Source of the DNA: Roseateles depolymerans
Lineage (GTDB): Bacteria > Pseudomonadota > Gammaproteobacteria > Burkholderiales > Burkholderiaceae_C
Reading direction: 5' to 3'
DNA: 64,000 bases
Assembly (NCBI RefSeq): GCF_003387155.1
Contig: NZ_QUMT01000004.1
Span: forward strand, 310,001 to 374,000
Part shown: piece after piece, positions 35,608 to 45,460 of the stretch
How the letters are laid out: the number at the start of each line of letters is the position of its first letter
Position numbering within the stretch: the first letter of the stretch is position 1
Position numbers and translations under genes: made by a program
Notes under the pieces: generated by a model
Databases searched by the model: none
Told to the model about the DNA's origin: nothing
Seen by the model: the letters and a program-made list of their open reading frames with translations, nothing else

Positions 35608-36576
35608 ATGCTGTCCGCCGTGGAAAACGTTGTCATTTCTCCGTGCACGGATCGTTCGCGCGGCAGGCCATGGGGCCTGGCGCTGCTGCTGACGGCCTGC
35701 CTGGCTGGCGCTCTGCCCGCACAGGCCCAGCCCGCACAAGCCCGGCCCGCGCAGTCTTCGTCCGCGCAAGCACCCGCCTTGGTCGCCGTCGACCGCATCA
35801 CCTGGCTGACTTCGGACAACAGCACCGCCAGCAATCCCGCGGTCAACGGTGTGACCGACACCCTGGTGAAGATGCTGACGGTCTGGTGGCCCGGTGTGAA
35901 ACACGAGGTGCTGATCGCCAACACCAAGCGCAGTTGGCAGATGCTGGAGGATGGCCAACAGGTCTGCCGCGCCAATGTCGTGCGCACACCGGAGCGGGAG
36001 AAGCTGGTCTACTTCACCAACACCCAGCTCACCCCACCGCCGCAGCTGGTGGTGCGACGCGATCGGCTCTCGCGCCTGCCGCGCACTGCGTCCGGCGAAG
36101 TGCTGCTGCCGCAGTTGCTCGCCGATGACAGCCTGCGCGGCGCGCTGGTGGATGGCCGCAGTTATGGCAATGCCATCGACGAGATGCTGGCCCATCGTCC
36201 GGGGAGCGCCAATGTCACCCTGTATTCGCCGCGCGATTTCGGCGGTCGCCTGCTGCAGATGGTCAGCCTGGACCGCGCGGACTATTCCATCGACTCCGAC
36301 ATGGCACTGCTGATGATGGGCGAGCCCAAGGACTTGATGACCGTCCCCATCCGCGGCGCGAGTGAGCTGGTCATGGCCGGCGTGGCCTGTCCCCGCACCC
36401 CCTGGGGATGGTCGGCCATCCAGGGCATCGACCGGGCGCTGGGGCGTCCCGAAGCAGCCGCCACCCTGCGCCGGGGCCTGATGCGCTGGCTCACCCCGGA
36501 GACACGGGCCCATTACGGGCCGCAGCTGGAACACTTCTACCGCGAGCGGGCCCGGCCTTCACGGCTGACCCCCTGA
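35608..36576 (+). CDS. periplasmic solute-binding-like protein, paralogue B
   Basis: A 322-residue exported protein: a signal peptide (GLALLLTACLAGALPAQAQ) is followed by a short repeat of AQPAQARPAQ type and a core starting DRITWLTSDNSTASNP. It is the paralogue of the product at 31901-33001. Like it, this protein resembles family 3 solute-binding proteins of the TIGR02285 group and has no transporter genes beside it. Ligand unknown. The ATG at 35608 gives a sensible signal; a TTG at 35506 is upstream in frame. Confidence 0.7.
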   Translation: MLSAVENVVISPCTDRSRGRPWGLALLLTACLAGALPAQAQPAQARPAQSSSAQAPALVAVDRITWLTSDNSTASNPAVNGVTDTLVKMLTVWWPGVKHEVLIANTKRSWQMLEDGQQVCRANVVRTPEREKLVYFTNTQLTPPPQLVVRRDRLSRLPRTASGEVLLPQLLADDSLRGALVDGRSYGNAIDEMLAHRPGSANVTLYSPRDFGGRLLQMVSLDRADYSIDSDMALLMMGEPKDLMTVPIRGASELVMAGVACPRTPWGWSAIQGIDRALGRPEAAATLRRGLMRWLTPETRAHYGPQLEHFYRERARPSRLTP

Positions 36577-36607
36577 GCGCCTCTATGCGCGACGCCCCGC
36601 CCCGCGC

Positions 36608-39600
36608 TCAGGCCGCCTGCTCCACGCGGTTGCGGCCGGCCGCCTTGGCCCGGTAGAGCGCGGCATCGGCGCGACCCAGCAGGTCGTCCACAGAGCTGTC
36701 TTCCGGTCGCATGCAGGTCACCCCGAAGCTGGCCGTCAGCACCACGGCCGGGGCCCCCGGCTGGCCGTCATCCATGCGGCTGCTGGCGATGCGCTCCCGC
36801 AGGCGTTCGACCAGATGATGCGCTTCCTCCAGCGAGGTCTGCGGCAGCAGCAGCGCGAACTCCTCGCCGCCCAGTCGGCCCAACACGTCTTCCTTGCGCA
36901 CCACCTGCGCGCAGACCTGCACGATGCGGCACAGCGCATCGTCGCCCTGGGCATGGCCCAAGGTGTCGTTGATGCGCTTGAAGTGATCCACATCCATCAT
37001 CACCAGCGACAGCGGCGCGCCATACCGACGGCTGCGCGACAGCTCCGCCTGTGCGCGCTCCAGGAAACTTCGCCGGTTGACCGCGCCGGTCAGGGCATCC
37101 GTGGTGGCCAGGCGCTTGAGCTCGATCTCCAGCCGCTTGCGCTCGGTGAAATCCACCAGCGTGCTGAGCACCGACGGTTCGCCGTCATACATCACCGGGA
37201 CCATTGACAGCAGCATCCACAGTTCGGTGCCGTCGGCCGCCAGCAGGCAGACCTCCTCCGACTGCAAGGTGCCGCGCTCGCGGAAGAGCTGCTGCATGCG
37301 GTCGCGGTCCGAGGGATCGCGGTAGAAGGCCGTCGCCGGTCGACCCACCAGGCCTTCGAGTGAATGTCCGCCAAGAGTGGCCGAGGGGCCGTTGCCATAC
37401 ACGATCACGGCATCCCGCACCCGCGTGACCACCATCGGCATCGGTGCGTGGTCCAGCACGGCGCGCAGACGCTCCTCGCTGTCGGCCAGCTCGCGGGTGC
37501 GCTGCGCCACCCGCTGCTCCAGGCTGGTGTTGAGCTCGCGCAGTTCTGCCACCAGCCGCGCGTTGTCGACCGCATTGACGACATTGGCACACAGCAGCTC
37601 CAGGAAGCTCACCCGCGCTTCGGTGAAGACGCCGGCCACCGCGCCGTTCTCCAGATACAGCGCGCCGACGGTCTGCCCCTGCTTGAGCAGCGGCAGCATC
37701 AGCACCGATCTGGAGGAAGACGGGGAGAGGCGGAACCAGGGGTCGGGGCTCTGCAGCGCCGCCTCCTGCAGCAGCATCCGCTGTCCGCTGTGCAGCACCT
37801 GCTGCATCTGGGTGACCGGCAGTGGACCGGTGGCCGCCTCGAGCGGCAGCTGATCCTTCAGGTGCACCGGGACCGGTCCCTTCATGCAGACCTGGGCCTG
37901 CAGCACCCACTGGGACGGGCTCACCGGCGAAGGAAGGCTGCAATCGCCTGGAGAGGACGAATGGCCAGCAGCAGCTGCAAGGCCTGAAGGTCCCGCAAAG
38001 CGGCCCGTGCCACTGCTCAGCACCACCGCAGCGCGCTGGGCGCCGGCATTCTCGGCCACCACTTCGAGCAGGCGGCGCAGCAACCCGTGCAGGTCGGCCT
38101 GCGTGTTGATGGCCTGCACCGCCTTGATCAAGCTGCTGAGGTCGGCTGCATCGCCCTGATGGGTCGCGGCAGCAAGCAGGTCGTCGGCAGTCGTTGCGCC
38201 GGTACTCGCCTGCCCACCAGCGCTTTCAGCGGCACTCACGCCAGCACTCTCAGCACCGCCGTGGCCAGTCCCGTCCTCGGGACCCGGCACGCTCCATGCG
38301 GCGGCCTGGCGGGGGACCTCCTGCATCCGGACGCCCCAGTCCTGCCACGCCGCCTGCAACGCGGCGCCTGCGGCCTCCGCGCGGTCCGGCGCACGCACCT
38401 CCCAGGCGCGGACCTGGGCGCGCAGCACGGCGGCCAGATCCATGCCTGGCTGCTCCGCAGCCTGCGCCGCCACCAGGGCCTGCGCAAGCTGCTCGTCCAC
38501 CAGCGCCGGCGGCGCTCCGTCCAGCTGCAGCGCCTGTGCCTTGAGCACCCCGATGCGGGCGGCCAGTGGCCCTGGCCGTGCATCATTCCAGCGGGTCAGC
38601 GCCGTGAGGGCCTGCGCCTCCAGCACCAGGTCCCGCTCCGCTTCACCGCTGAGTGCCAACTGCTGGCTGGCCCAGGCCGCGATAAAGAGGAACAGGGACT
38701 GCGCATGCATGCCGCGCCCCGCCGCAAACAGCGCTCGAGACGCCAGGGCATGCTGCAGCGCGAGGGCGGGGTCCTGCCTGACCCACGCCAGGACTGCCTG
38801 CCACCCATGCAGGAACATGAGACCGGTCTGGTCCTGCCGCTCCTGGTAGGTGCCCATCATGTCGCTGACGTTCTCCAGACCGTGCCGGTCGAACGGCGAG
38901 CGGCGCAGCGCCTGCACCAGGCCCAGCAGGGCCCGGGTGTAGTCCTGCGCCACCGGCTGGCGCATGGCGCTGAGGGTCTGCACATGCTCGGCCAGCATCG
39001 GCTCGAGCCGGTCCAGCGGCTGACCAGCCAGGAAGGCATGCACGTCATGCACATACAGACCCAGCCCCGCATGACGGAAGTTGCCGAACTCCAGGCCGTT
39101 GCGATGGGTCTGCATCAAGCCTTCCATGCTGGCGGACAGGCCGTCGACCCAGTGGCTCAGGAAGGCGTGGAACGAGAAGCCCGCATGGGCAAAGGCCTGC
39201 ACCCATCCGAAGCGGGCCACCAGGTCCATCGTCATGCGGCCGATGGCATGGGCGAAGCGGTATTCACCGAGGAACTCCGCGCACATCAGCCCCAGCACCG
39301 AATACGCCGACAGGGCCAGCGGCACATGGCCATGGTCCATCATCAGCCGGACCTGGAACAGCGTGAGCAGCGGCAGCAGCGCCGGGCGCACGATGTAGGC
39401 CGCGGCGGTCATCTTGGCGGCGATCGAGATCAGCTGCAGGCGGCCTTCGTCCTGCATTGGCGCGCGCGCCGCCAGGGTGTGGATGCCCAGGGTGGTGATT
39501 TCATCGCGCAGCCCGGCCAGCAGGCGCGCCAGATCCGCCTGCGGCTGCTGCGCATCCAGCTGCGGCAGCTCGGCGCCCAGCAGCGCAAAGAGCTCCAGCC

Positions 39601-42262
39601 CGAGGTCGACCGTCTCGGCCAGCCGTCCCTGCGCATAGAACGCTTCCATGCGCACTTCCAGCAGCCGCGCCCGCTGCGACGGGGATGTCGCCATGGCCAG
39701 CGCTTCCCCCAGCAAGGATTCCATGCGCTGCGGCCGCCCGGCCAGGTAGGCCATCCGTGCGGCGTGGTGATGCCAGAGTCCGCTCGCGGCCTGCACCGGA
39801 TCCAGCTCCAGCGCCAGCTCCGCATAGTCAGCGGCGGGTTCGAAGGCGGCGGCGTCCAGCGCACGTCGCGATGCGGCCATGTTGGCCAGCGCCAGGACCT
39901 GCCGTTCCATGGCGTCCGCTTCAGACCGCAGCAGCATGCGGGCAGCATTGAGGTGGTTCAGCACGGCGTAGGGCAGCGCCTGGTCCGGCGTGTCCTGGTC
40001 ATGGCGCTGCTTCAGCAGCCGGCCGACCCGCAGTTGCAGGGCGGCCCGGGCCTGCGGGGCAATGCGCTGCAGCGCGGCTTCCTGCACACGGTCGTGGGCA
40101 AAGGCATAGCGCACCCGGTCGCTCGCCTGGCCCTGCAGGTGCGGCCCGAAGCGGTAGAGGCTGCTGGCGGGCACCAGCAACTGGGCCTGCAGCGCGGGAA
40201 GCAGATCTTCGGCCAGGCGGGACGGGTCGGCCGATACCGCGGTGGAGAGGGTGTCGAGGTCGACGCTGGTGCCCAGCAGGGCGGCCACGCTCAAGGCTTC
40301 GCAGGTCGCATCGGGCAGTTGCTCCAGTTGCTCCAGCATCAGCGCCACGACGTTGTCGGCGGTCCGGGTCGCGGCGATGCGGTCGAGCAGGAAGGTCCAG
40401 CGCTGATGGGCGGCATCGAAGTGGAACAGACCGCGCCGGCCCAGGTCTTCCATCCAGCGGCGAAGGAAAAACGGATTGCCGGCGGTGCGGGCCTGGCACA
40501 GCTGGGCGAGCGCCTGCACGGCGGCGGCGTCGGAGGTGCTGGGGTCCTCGGAGGCGGTGTTGTCCGGCGCGGTGCCAGCATGGGGGCCGTCGGACCGGTG
40601 GAGGCTGTCGGCCAGCCATTGGCGGGTGTCCTCCAGCGTCAGCGGGCCCAGGCGCAGCGGCATGAAGCGCTCGCCCAGCAGCGGCCGAAGGTCCTGGAGC
40701 TCCTGCGCCATCGGATGACCGGGACGGACCTCGTTGTCCCGGTAGGCCAGGATGAACAGGGTATGGTTCATCGACGCATCCGCCAGGCATTCCCGCAGCA
40801 GGCGGCGCGAGGCGCGGTCCGCCCATTGCCAGTCGTCCAGGAAGAAGGTCTGCGGCTGACCCTCGCTGGCCATCGCCGCAAAGCCCTGGCTGATGCTGCG
40901 CAGGAAGCGGTTCTCCGATTCGGTCGGGCCCACCGGCACCAGCGCCTGCACCGGCTGCAGCAGCGGCAGCAGCTCCGGCACGGCCTGGCCCAGCACGGCC
41001 GCATTGGGACCGGCCAGGGCCTGCAGCCGCTGCCGCCAGAAGGACTGCCCCGCCGGCGGCAGCGCCTGCACCTGGGCCGCCCGCTGCGCCAGCAGTTGCA
41101 GCACGACGCCGTAGGGTCGGTCCTGTCCGTACTGATTGGCCTTGGCCGCCGCGAAATGGCCTTGCTGTGCCAGCAGGCTGCGCTGCGACGCCATCACCAG
41201 CGCCGTCTTGCCGATGCCGGAGAAACCGGCGATGGTCACCAGCGCGGCGCCCCGCAGGGTGCCCACGCCCGAGCGCTCAAACGCCTGGGCCAGGTGCTCC
41301 TGGGCCGCCGCCCGTCCATACAGCCGGCCACTGGCCTGAAAGCGCAGGGCGATGTCGCCGCGACCGGGCTGGAAACCGGGCAGTCCACGCCCCTGTTCCA
41401 GGGCCGCCAGGCACAGCTGCAGATCCTTTCGCAGGGCCTGGTGGCTCTGATAGCGGGCTTCGGGTTCCTTGTTCAGGCAATGGCCGACGATGAGCGACAA
41501 GGGCACGAACACGCGGGGGTCGCGGCTGGTGGCCAGCGGCGCGGGCAGGGCCAGGTGGGCATGGACCGCACAGGCCGGGTCGTCGACCGGAAATGGCGGC
41601 TGGCCGGTCAGCGCTTCCAGCAGCGTGGCGCCCAGGCTGTAGAGGTCGGCCCGGTAGTCCACATCGCGGCTCATGCGCCCGGTCAGCTCCGGGGCCAGGG
41701 TGGCCAGGGACGCCTCGATCAGCTCGGCCTTCTGCACCAGCGGGCGTTCCCGCTCGATCTCCGCCGCCAGGCCCAGGTCGGCGATCCGCACCCGGCCCAG
41801 GCGCTCACCCGCCCCCGCCAGCAGCAGCACCTGGCCGGGACCGAGATTGCGATGGATCAGGCCCTGGGCATGCAGATGCTGGAGCGCGTCGACCAGGTCC
41901 AGGGCGATGCGAATCACGGCCGCCTGGTCCAGCGGACCGGCCCGCAGTCGCTGGCGCAGGGTGAGGGCGCTTTCCAGCGCCGGGTCGTCGAACAGCAGGC
42001 CGTGCCGGCCGGCATGTTCGATCAGACGGGCCGGGCGCAACACATGCGCGGCGTTCAGCCGCTGCGCCAGCGCACATTCGCGGCGCAGCCGGGCCAGGTC
42101 GGCCACCGACGGGGAGGCATGACGCAGCAGTTTCAGCCACACCCCCGCATGGGGTGTGCCGCGTGCACGGATCACCTCTGTCCGACGCCCCCGGTGGACC
42201 GTGTCGCCCGGCCCTGCCCCGGCGCCTGGACCCTCGCCCAACGCCTGCTGCTCTTCTGTCAT
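36608..42262 (-). CDS. giant kinase-like/AAA ATPase/GAF/PAS/GGDEF signalling protein
   Basis: 1884 residues. Residues 30-290 form a Ser/Thr-kinase-like fold: Lys44 (VWLKLL) and Asp162 (ADLGLA) are kept, but the catalytic loop reads HRNLGPGQ (137-144), with Asn for the catalytic Asp and Gln for the metal Asn, so it is probably a pseudokinase. An AAA/STAND-type ATPase follows (Walker A GFSGIGKT 346-353, Walker B FFLDD 473-477), then about 700 helical TPR-like residues, a GAF domain, a PAS domain and a C-terminal GGDEF domain. The last has an intact GGEEF (1798-1802) and an RxxD inhibition site (RKED 1789-1792). It should make cyclic di-GMP in response to several inputs. Related cyanobacterial and bacterial proteins end in a histidine kinase instead. 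Confidence 0.88.
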   Translation of the reverse strand: MTEEQQALGEGPGAGAGPGDTVHRGRRTEVIRARGTPHAGVWLKLLRHASPSVADLARLRRECALAQRLNAAHVLRPARLIEHAGRHGLLFDDPALESALTLRQRLRAGPLDQAAVIRIALDLVDALQHLHAQGLIHRNLGPGQVLLLAGAGERLGRVRIADLGLAAEIERERPLVQKAELIEASLATLAPELTGRMSRDVDYRADLYSLGATLLEALTGQPPFPVDDPACAVHAHLALPAPLATSRDPRVFVPLSLIVGHCLNKEPEARYQSHQALRKDLQLCLAALEQGRGLPGFQPGRGDIALRFQASGRLYGRAAAQEHLAQAFERSGVGTLRGAALVTIAGFSGIGKTALVMASQRSLLAQQGHFAAAKANQYGQDRPYGVVLQLLAQRAAQVQALPPAGQSFWRQRLQALAGPNAAVLGQAVPELLPLLQPVQALVPVGPTESENRFLRSISQGFAAMASEGQPQTFFLDDWQWADRASRRLLRECLADASMNHTLFILAYRDNEVRPGHPMAQELQDLRPLLGERFMPLRLGPLTLEDTRQWLADSLHRSDGPHAGTAPDNTASEDPSTSDAAAVQALAQLCQARTAGNPFFLRRWMEDLGRRGLFHFDAAHQRWTFLLDRIAATRTADNVVALMLEQLEQLPDATCEALSVAALLGTSVDLDTLSTAVSADPSRLAEDLLPALQAQLLVPASSLYRFGPHLQGQASDRVRYAFAHDRVQEAALQRIAPQARAALQLRVGRLLKQRHDQDTPDQALPYAVLNHLNAARMLLRSEADAMERQVLALANMAASRRALDAAAFEPAADYAELALELDPVQAASGLWHHHAARMAYLAGRPQRMESLLGEALAMATSPSQRARLLEVRMEAFYAQGRLAETVDLGLELFALLGAELPQLDAQQPQADLARLLAGLRDEITTLGIHTLAARAPMQDEGRLQLISIAAKMTAAAYIVRPALLPLLTLFQVRLMMDHGHVPLALSAYSVLGLMCAEFLGEYRFAHAIGRMTMDLVARFGWVQAFAHAGFSFHAFLSHWVDGLSASMEGLMQTHRNGLEFGNFRHAGLGLYVHDVHAFLAGQPLDRLEPMLAEHVQTLSAMRQPVAQDYTRALLGLVQALRRSPFDRHGLENVSDMMGTYQERQDQTGLMFLHGWQAVLAWVRQDPALALQHALASRALFAAGRGMHAQSLFLFIAAWASQQLALSGEAERDLVLEAQALTALTRWNDARPGPLAARIGVLKAQALQLDGAPPALVDEQLAQALVAAQAAEQPGMDLAAVLRAQVRAWEVRAPDRAEAAGAALQAAWQDWGVRMQEVPRQAAAWSVPGPEDGTGHGGAESAGVSAAESAGGQASTGATTADDLLAAATHQGDAADLSSLIKAVQAINTQADLHGLLRRLLEVVAENAGAQRAAVVLSSGTGRFAGPSGLAAAAGHSSSPGDCSLPSPVSPSQWVLQAQVCMKGPVPVHLKDQLPLEAATGPLPVTQMQQVLHSGQRMLLQEAALQSPDPWFRLSPSSSRSVLMLPLLKQGQTVGALYLENGAVAGVFTEARVSFLELLCANVVNAVDNARLVAELRELNTSLEQRVAQRTRELADSEERLRAVLDHAPMPMVVTRVRDAVIVYGNGPSATLGGHSLEGLVGRPATAFYRDPSDRDRMQQLFRERGTLQSEEVCLLAADGTELWMLLSMVPVMYDGEPSVLSTLVDFTERKRLEIELKRLATTDALTGAVNRRSFLERAQAELSRSRRYGAPLSLVMMDVDHFKRINDTLGHAQGDDALCRIVQVCAQVVRKEDVLGRLGGEEFALLLPQTSLEEAHHLVERLRERIASSRMDDGQPGAPAVVLTASFGVTCMRPEDSSVDDLLGRADAALYRAKAAGRNRVEQAA

Positions 42263-42524
42263 CGCACTGCCCGAATCTTTTGTGCGAACTGTAGCGGCTC
42301 AAGGGAGGGCGCCAGGACAGGAATGCCCGCGAATGGGGGAGATCCGGCTCCGTCAGGCGGGTGGATGCGGCAAATTTGCCGGTCTTGTTAACGTTGTCAT
42401 GCCGTCGGCGCGAAGGCTTGCACCGATGGGACCGTCCGCGCGGTGGCCGGCGCTGTTGGCAGGGTCAACGCGGTGGCTCGCGCGGATGCCGCCGCCCGCA
42501 CGACGGATCGCGCGGACCACCGCC

Positions 42525-43184
42525 TCAGCTGGCGTACTTGATGGAGCAGCCGTACGGCCGGGTGTTGGCCTGCGACACCTTCTTGCCGGCGGCCAGCTCG
42601 CCCAGCGCCACCTTGACATAGGGCTCCGCCTTGGCGATGTCTTCGACCTTGGCGGTGGCGATGCTGTCGATGCCGCCCTTGTACACCAGCACCCCTTGCG
42701 GATTGATGATGAAGACATGGGGCGACGTCTGCGCGCCGTAGGCCTTGCCCATCTGACCACTGGGGTCCAGCAGCGTGCCTGCGGGCGTGGCGCCTCGCTG
42801 TTCATTGAGCTTGAGCGCGGTGGGGCCGTCGACATGTCCCTGCTGGCCCGGGGCGGAGGAAATCACCTGGAGCCAGACCACGCCCTTGGCCGCAGCTTCC
42901 TTCTGCAGCGCTGGAATGTTGCCGCTGCCGTAATGCTTCTTGACGTAGGGGCAGTCATGATTGGTCCATTCCAGCACCACCGTCTTGCCCTTGAGGCTGT
43001 CCAGCGTGACCGTCCGGCCATCGGCCGCGGTGACCGAAAAGGCCGGTGCGGGCTGGTCGATCTGTGCCTGGGCTTGCGCCTGGACCTGCACCTGGCCGGC
43101 CAGGGCCACCAGCGCGGCCCCGACGAGCAGGTGGCGACGAGCCAAGGACGTGATCGAGGCAGGGGTCTTGAAGAGTGGCTTCAT
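42525..43184 (-). CDS. exported redoxin (thioredoxin/AhpC-like)
   Basis: A 219-residue exported protein. A signal peptide (about residues 1-40) with a run of QVQVQAQAQAQ precedes a redoxin fold starting PAPAFSVTAADGRTV. The active site reads NHDCPYVKKHY: only Cys78 is present and the second Cys of CxxC is Val. Similar proteins act as periplasmic peroxidases or thiol carriers. It lies directly downstream of the ScsB/DsbD-like gene (62 bp), its probable electron donor. Confidence 0.85.
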   Translation of the reverse strand: MKPLFKTPASITSLARRHLLVGAALVALAGQVQVQAQAQAQIDQPAPAFSVTAADGRTVTLDSLKGKTVVLEWTNHDCPYVKKHYGSGNIPALQKEAAAKGVVWLQVISSAPGQQGHVDGPTALKLNEQRGATPAGTLLDPSGQMGKAYGAQTSPHVFIINPQGVLVYKGGIDSIATAKVEDIAKAEPYVKVALGELAAGKKVSQANTRPYGCSIKYAS

Positions 43185-43246
43185 GGGTCAGTCTCCGTAA
43201 AACGCGCATCTGCGCGGAATGAAAGCGTGTGGCAAGACGGGCCGGC

Positions 43247-45460
43247 TCAAGTGGCCGACCCTTGCACGGCGCTGGTGATGATGCCGGGCGTGAGCAGCTG
43301 CGGCAGCACCTGCGCCTGATCGCCGTTGCCGGCGGGATAGAACAGGTACAGCGGCACGCCGCTGCGGCCATGGCGGGCCAGCAACTCGGTGATGCGGGGG
43401 TCCTGGCGCGTCCAGTCGCCCTTGAGGTAGGTGATGCCCTGTGCCTGGAAGGCCGCCTTGACTTCAGGCGTGGACAGCGCCACCCGCTCATTGACCAGGC
43501 AGGTGATGCACCACGCCGCCGTGAGGTTCACGAACACCGGCTTGCCTTGCGCCCGCAGTTCGGCCAGCCGCTCCGGGGAATAGGGTTCTTCGCGCGTGTG
43601 GGCAGTGTCTGCGGCGGAGGTCGAGGGGGTGGCAGGGTTGGCTCCCGCCTCGGTCGACACCATCGGCAGCAGGGCCAGGGCCCCCGCCACCGACGCAAGG
43701 GCCGTGAGGCCGCCCGCCCATTGCCCGCCCCGGCTGGCGTGGCGACTGATGCCCCGGGCCCACAAGGCCAGCGCGATCAGGCCCATGCCGGAGAGCGCCA
43801 GCAGCACACCCTGCGGCCCCGCCTGCTGGGCCAGCACCCACACCAGCCAGATGGCCGCCCCAAACATCGGAAAGGCCAGCGCCTGCTTCAGCACGTCCAT
43901 CCAGCGGCCCGGCCGCGGCATGCGACGCTGCAGGGCCGGCCAGCAGGCCAGCAGCAGGTAGGGCAGGGCCAGGCCCGTGCCCAGCGCCAGGAAGACGGCC
44001 AGCAGCTCCAGCGCCGGCTGCGCCAGTGCATAGGCCATGGCGGCGCCCATGAACGGCGCGGTGCAGGGCGTCGCGACCACGGTGGCCAGCACGCCGGTAA
44101 AGAAGCTGCCCACCAGACCGCTGCGGCTGGCCAAGCCCTGGCCGATACCGGCCAGCCCCGCCCCCATCTGCAGCAGGCCGGCCATCGACAGGCCCAGCAC
44201 GAACATCAGCCAGGCCAGCAGCAGCACGAACAGCGGCGAATGGAACTGGAAGCCCCAGCCGACACTGGCCCCCGCGCCGCGCAGCGCCAGCAGGACACCG
44301 GCCAGCGCGCCGAAGGCCGCCAGCACGCCCGCGGTGTAGGCCAGGCCCTGGCGACGGTGCTCGCCGCTGTCACCCTGCAGGAAGCTCAGCGCCTTGATGG
44401 CGAGCACCGGGAACACGCAGGGCATGAGGTTCAGGATCAGGCCGCCGACCAGGGCCAATCCCACAGCGGCCCACAGGCTGAGTGAAGCGGCGTTGTCGAC
44501 GCCGGCCATGCCGGATGGAGACAGTGCAGTGGCCGTTGATGCGGTGGCAGTCCCGGTGCTGCCAGTGCCGGATCCGGTACCGGATCCCGCACCGGCCACA
44601 CCGTCGACCTTGGCGGACACAGCCCATGCCTGCGTGCCCAACAGCAGCAGGCCTTCCATCGTCTGGCCGGCGCGCGCCGGTTGCTCCCCCACCGGCATGC
44701 GCAGTTGCCACTGGCCATCCGCCTGTGTGAGCTGCGGTTTGGCGGCATGCTGGATGCGGCCCCAGTCCTGCGGCAGGAACAGCGTCTTGTCGGGATCCGG
44801 CTGCGCCGTCTTCGAGCCATCGACCGGCCATCGGATCAGCAGGTCCTGGTTCTGCAAGGTCGCCTGCACCGGCATTGGCGCTGCGGCGGGCAGAGCCTTG
44901 CGGGCCGCGTCGAGCAGGTCGGCATCTGCAGACGCCGTGGACTGCGCGGCCACCGGCAGTTGCAAGGCGAGCGTGGCCTGCTGCGGAATGCAGGATTCGC
45001 GGCAGACCAGCCAGGTGGCTTCGGCCTGCAGACGGACGGTACTGCCCGGCTTCAGGCTGGCGGGGAGCTTGATCTCGCTCAGCAGGACGGTCTGGTTCTC
45101 ATAGCCGTAGTTGGTGATGGGACCCACGTCGAAGCGTTGCGGGGTCGGCCAGAGGATGTCGCTGGCTTGTGCGCCTTCGGGCAGCGTCCATTGCAGGCTG
45201 GTCGGTTGTCCCGAATCTCCGGGGTTGCGCCAGTAGGTGTGCCAATGCGGCGCGATGCGCTGCTCCAGTCCCAGCAGCAGGGTCTGGCCGGGTTGCACGG
45301 CGCGCGCAGCGGACAGCAGGCGGACGCTGACTTCGTCGGTGGCGGAGCGGTCCGACGGGGCCGCTGCAGATGCCGGCGTGGGCGCCACAGGCGCGGTGGA
45401 CTGCGCCGACACCATCCACGGGGTCGACGCCAGAAGCAAAGTGATCAGACAGGCTCGCAT
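43247..45460 (-). CDS. ScsB/DsbD-family transmembrane thiol reductase
   Basis: A 737-residue inner-membrane protein. A signal peptide is followed by a DsbD-alpha-like periplasmic domain with the Cys pair in WLVCRESCIPQQ (ScsB type). A central DsbD transmembrane domain (eight spans; MPCVFPVLAIKALSF and TPCTAPFMGAAMA) leads to a C-terminal thioredoxin domain with WCITC. It passes electrons from cytoplasmic thioredoxin to periplasmic proteins. The redoxin gene follows it and is a likely client. Confidence 0.92.
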   Translation of the reverse strand: MRACLITLLLASTPWMVSAQSTAPVAPTPASAAAPSDRSATDEVSVRLLSAARAVQPGQTLLLGLEQRIAPHWHTYWRNPGDSGQPTSLQWTLPEGAQASDILWPTPQRFDVGPITNYGYENQTVLLSEIKLPASLKPGSTVRLQAEATWLVCRESCIPQQATLALQLPVAAQSTASADADLLDAARKALPAAAPMPVQATLQNQDLLIRWPVDGSKTAQPDPDKTLFLPQDWGRIQHAAKPQLTQADGQWQLRMPVGEQPARAGQTMEGLLLLGTQAWAVSAKVDGVAGAGSGTGSGTGSTGTATASTATALSPSGMAGVDNAASLSLWAAVGLALVGGLILNLMPCVFPVLAIKALSFLQGDSGEHRRQGLAYTAGVLAAFGALAGVLLALRGAGASVGWGFQFHSPLFVLLLAWLMFVLGLSMAGLLQMGAGLAGIGQGLASRSGLVGSFFTGVLATVVATPCTAPFMGAAMAYALAQPALELLAVFLALGTGLALPYLLLACWPALQRRMPRPGRWMDVLKQALAFPMFGAAIWLVWVLAQQAGPQGVLLALSGMGLIALALWARGISRHASRGGQWAGGLTALASVAGALALLPMVSTEAGANPATPSTSAADTAHTREEPYSPERLAELRAQGKPVFVNLTAAWCITCLVNERVALSTPEVKAAFQAQGITYLKGDWTRQDPRITELLARHGRSGVPLYLFYPAGNGDQAQVLPQLLTPGIITSAVQGSAT

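Noticed and set aside
38087-42391. A 1434-codon open frame on the plus strand opposite the giant signalling gene
   Set aside because: It is the antisense shadow of a GC-rich gene; its translation is rich in Arg, Gln, His and Gly with no domain, whereas the minus-strand product has clear ATPase, GAF, PAS and GGDEF motifs.
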